A DNA stretch of 5,373 nt from Nitrospinales bacterium (GTDB taxonomy: Bacteria; Nitrospinota_A; UBA7883; JACRGQ01), in contig JAHFEI010000161.1 in the NCBI GenBank assembly GCA_023248615.1, positions 1 through 5,373 on the forward strand, given 5' to 3'. The notes under the pieces were generated by a model, which did no database searches, had not been told where the DNA came from, and saw only the letters and a program-made list of their open reading frames with translations. Below are positions 4,599-5,373 of this stretch, piece by piece (positions within the stretch are counted from its first letter, which is position 1; each line of letters starts with the position of its first letter). A program made the position numbers and the translations under genes.

Positions 4599-5373
4599 AT
4601 GGCGAAAATAATTATATTCGATACGACATTGCGGGACGGCGAGCAGTCGCCCGGCTTTTCGATGAACATGGACGAAAAGTTGCAGATGGCGCATCAACTG
4701 GCGTTGCTTAACGTGGACGTTATAGAGGCGGGCTTTCCCGCCTCGTCCGAGGGGGATTTTGCATCCGTAAACATCATCGCGAAGAAGGTACACGGCCCGG
4801 TTATCTGCGGTCTTGCCCGGATGATGGAGAAGGATATCGTTGCCACCGGCAACGCATTGAAGCCCGCCAAACGGAAGCGGATACATGTTTTTATCAGCAC
4901 CTCCGAGATACACATGAAGCATAAGCTGAAGAAGACCAGGGCGGAAGTTATGGAAATGACCATAGCGGGGATAAAGCTGGCAAACAAGTTTACTCCCGGC
5001 GACGTGGAATTTTCGTGCGAGGATGCCACCCGCTCCGACCCGGAGTTCATGTACGAGGTGATAACCAATGCGATAAAGGCGGGAGCTACCACCGTGAACG
5101 TGCCTGACACCGTTGGCTACACCATCCCGGACGAATACGGCAGGCTTTTGGACGGGATATTCTCCAACGTGCCGAACATAAAAAACGCCGTCATAAGTGT
5201 GCATTGCCACGATGACCTGGGGCTTGGCGTTGCGAACTCGCTCACCGCCATCCGGCACGGGGCGCGACAGGTAGAGTGTACCGTAAACGGCATCGGCGAG
5301 CGCGCGGGCAACGCCTCGCTGGAAGAGGTCGTGATGGCCATAAAAACCCGCAAGGATTTGTTCCGCCACTCCA
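4599..5373 (+). CDS. leuA: 2-isopropylmalate synthase, catalytic domain (3' partial)
   Basis: LeuA condenses acetyl-CoA with 2-oxoisovalerate to give 2-isopropylmalate, the first committed step of leucine biosynthesis, in the cytoplasm. The 258 visible residues cover most of the HMGL-like TIM-barrel domain. The first strand carries FDTTLRDGEQSPG (residues 7-19, with R12 and metal ligand D13), followed by EAGFPASSEGDF, FISTSEIHMKHKL, VEFSCEDATRSD, PDTVGYTIP, the metal-binding pair H202/H204 in SVHCHDDLG, and GIGERAGNASLEE with N238. These match the bacterial short-form LeuA closely and distinguish it from homocitrate or citramalate synthase, where the 'IHMKHKL' and 'SCEDATR' segments differ. 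The linker and C-terminal leucine-binding regulatory domain lie beyond the window. The start ATG at 4599 has a GAGGAAG Shine-Dalgarno 5 nt upstream. It is preceded by a leucine-rich leader peptide and a possible ribosome-binding-site sequestering structure. An open minus-strand frame of 272 codons covers the same bases and is a shadow. Confidence 0.95.
   Translation, partial: MAKIIIFDTTLRDGEQSPGFSMNMDEKLQMAHQLALLNVDVIEAGFPASSEGDFASVNIIAKKVHGPVICGLARMMEKDIVATGNALKPAKRKRIHVFISTSEIHMKHKLKKTRAEVMEMTIAGIKLANKFTPGDVEFSCEDATRSDPEFMYEVITNAIKAGATTVNVPDTVGYTIPDEYGRLLDGIFSNVPNIKNAVISVHCHDDLGLGVANSLTAIRHGARQVECTVNGIGERAGNASLEEVVMAIKTRKDLFRHS

Noticed and set aside
4551..5369. 272-codon open frame on the minus strand opposite leuA
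   Set aside because: The plus strand encodes an unmistakable LeuA with all catalytic motifs. The minus frame has no recognisable domain and no good ribosome binding site, and is a codon-usage shadow.

Overview
The window looks like a bacterial chromosome fragment, probably from a Gram-negative, GC-moderate organism. The gene types (a class-B radical SAM enzyme, a GT4 glycosyltransferase, a response regulator with a PilZ domain, a short-form LeuA and an exported small protein) would suit the deltaproteobacterial or Nitrospinota-like lineages. That placement is an impression from gene style, not a search result.

Layout: (1) Positions 2-3027, plus strand, hold a tight two-gene unit. A 5'-truncated B12-binding-type radical SAM protein overlaps by 7 nt a GT-B family 4 glycosyltransferase. 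Both carry an extra Rossmann-like C-terminal domain, which suggests a surface polysaccharide or glycoconjugate locus continuing upstream. (2) Positions 3060-3827, minus strand and convergent, encode a single-domain REC receiver fused to a PilZ domain. It starts at TTG behind a strong Shine-Dalgarno. (3) Positions 3841-4409 are mostly intergenic. They hold a 12-bp-arm inverted repeat, a 29-bp near-perfect palindrome of the dispersed REP-like kind, and a minus-strand gene for a 73-residue exported peptide whose stop codon lies inside the palindrome. (4) Positions 4375-5373, plus strand, hold a leuA (2-isopropylmalate synthase) gene that runs off the right edge, preceded by its regulatory leader.

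The most interesting part is the leuA leader. An extended -10 promoter predicts transcription starting at or next to the A of an ATG (4410). That ATG opens a 36-codon ORF ending LSLSLLLLGR-stop, with six Leu codons among its last ten. The four consecutive Leu codons (4500-4511) lie in a strand that can base-pair, 13 bp by eye, with the segment containing the leuA Shine-Dalgarno. I see no intrinsic terminator between leader and leuA. This fits a leucine-sensing translational attenuator: ribosomes stalled at Leu codons would free the leuA ribosome binding site. The leader peptide is well supported, while the pairing and the leaderless start are inferences.

No rRNA, tRNA, CRISPR array or transposase gene was seen. 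Every gene-free stretch is under 300 bases.
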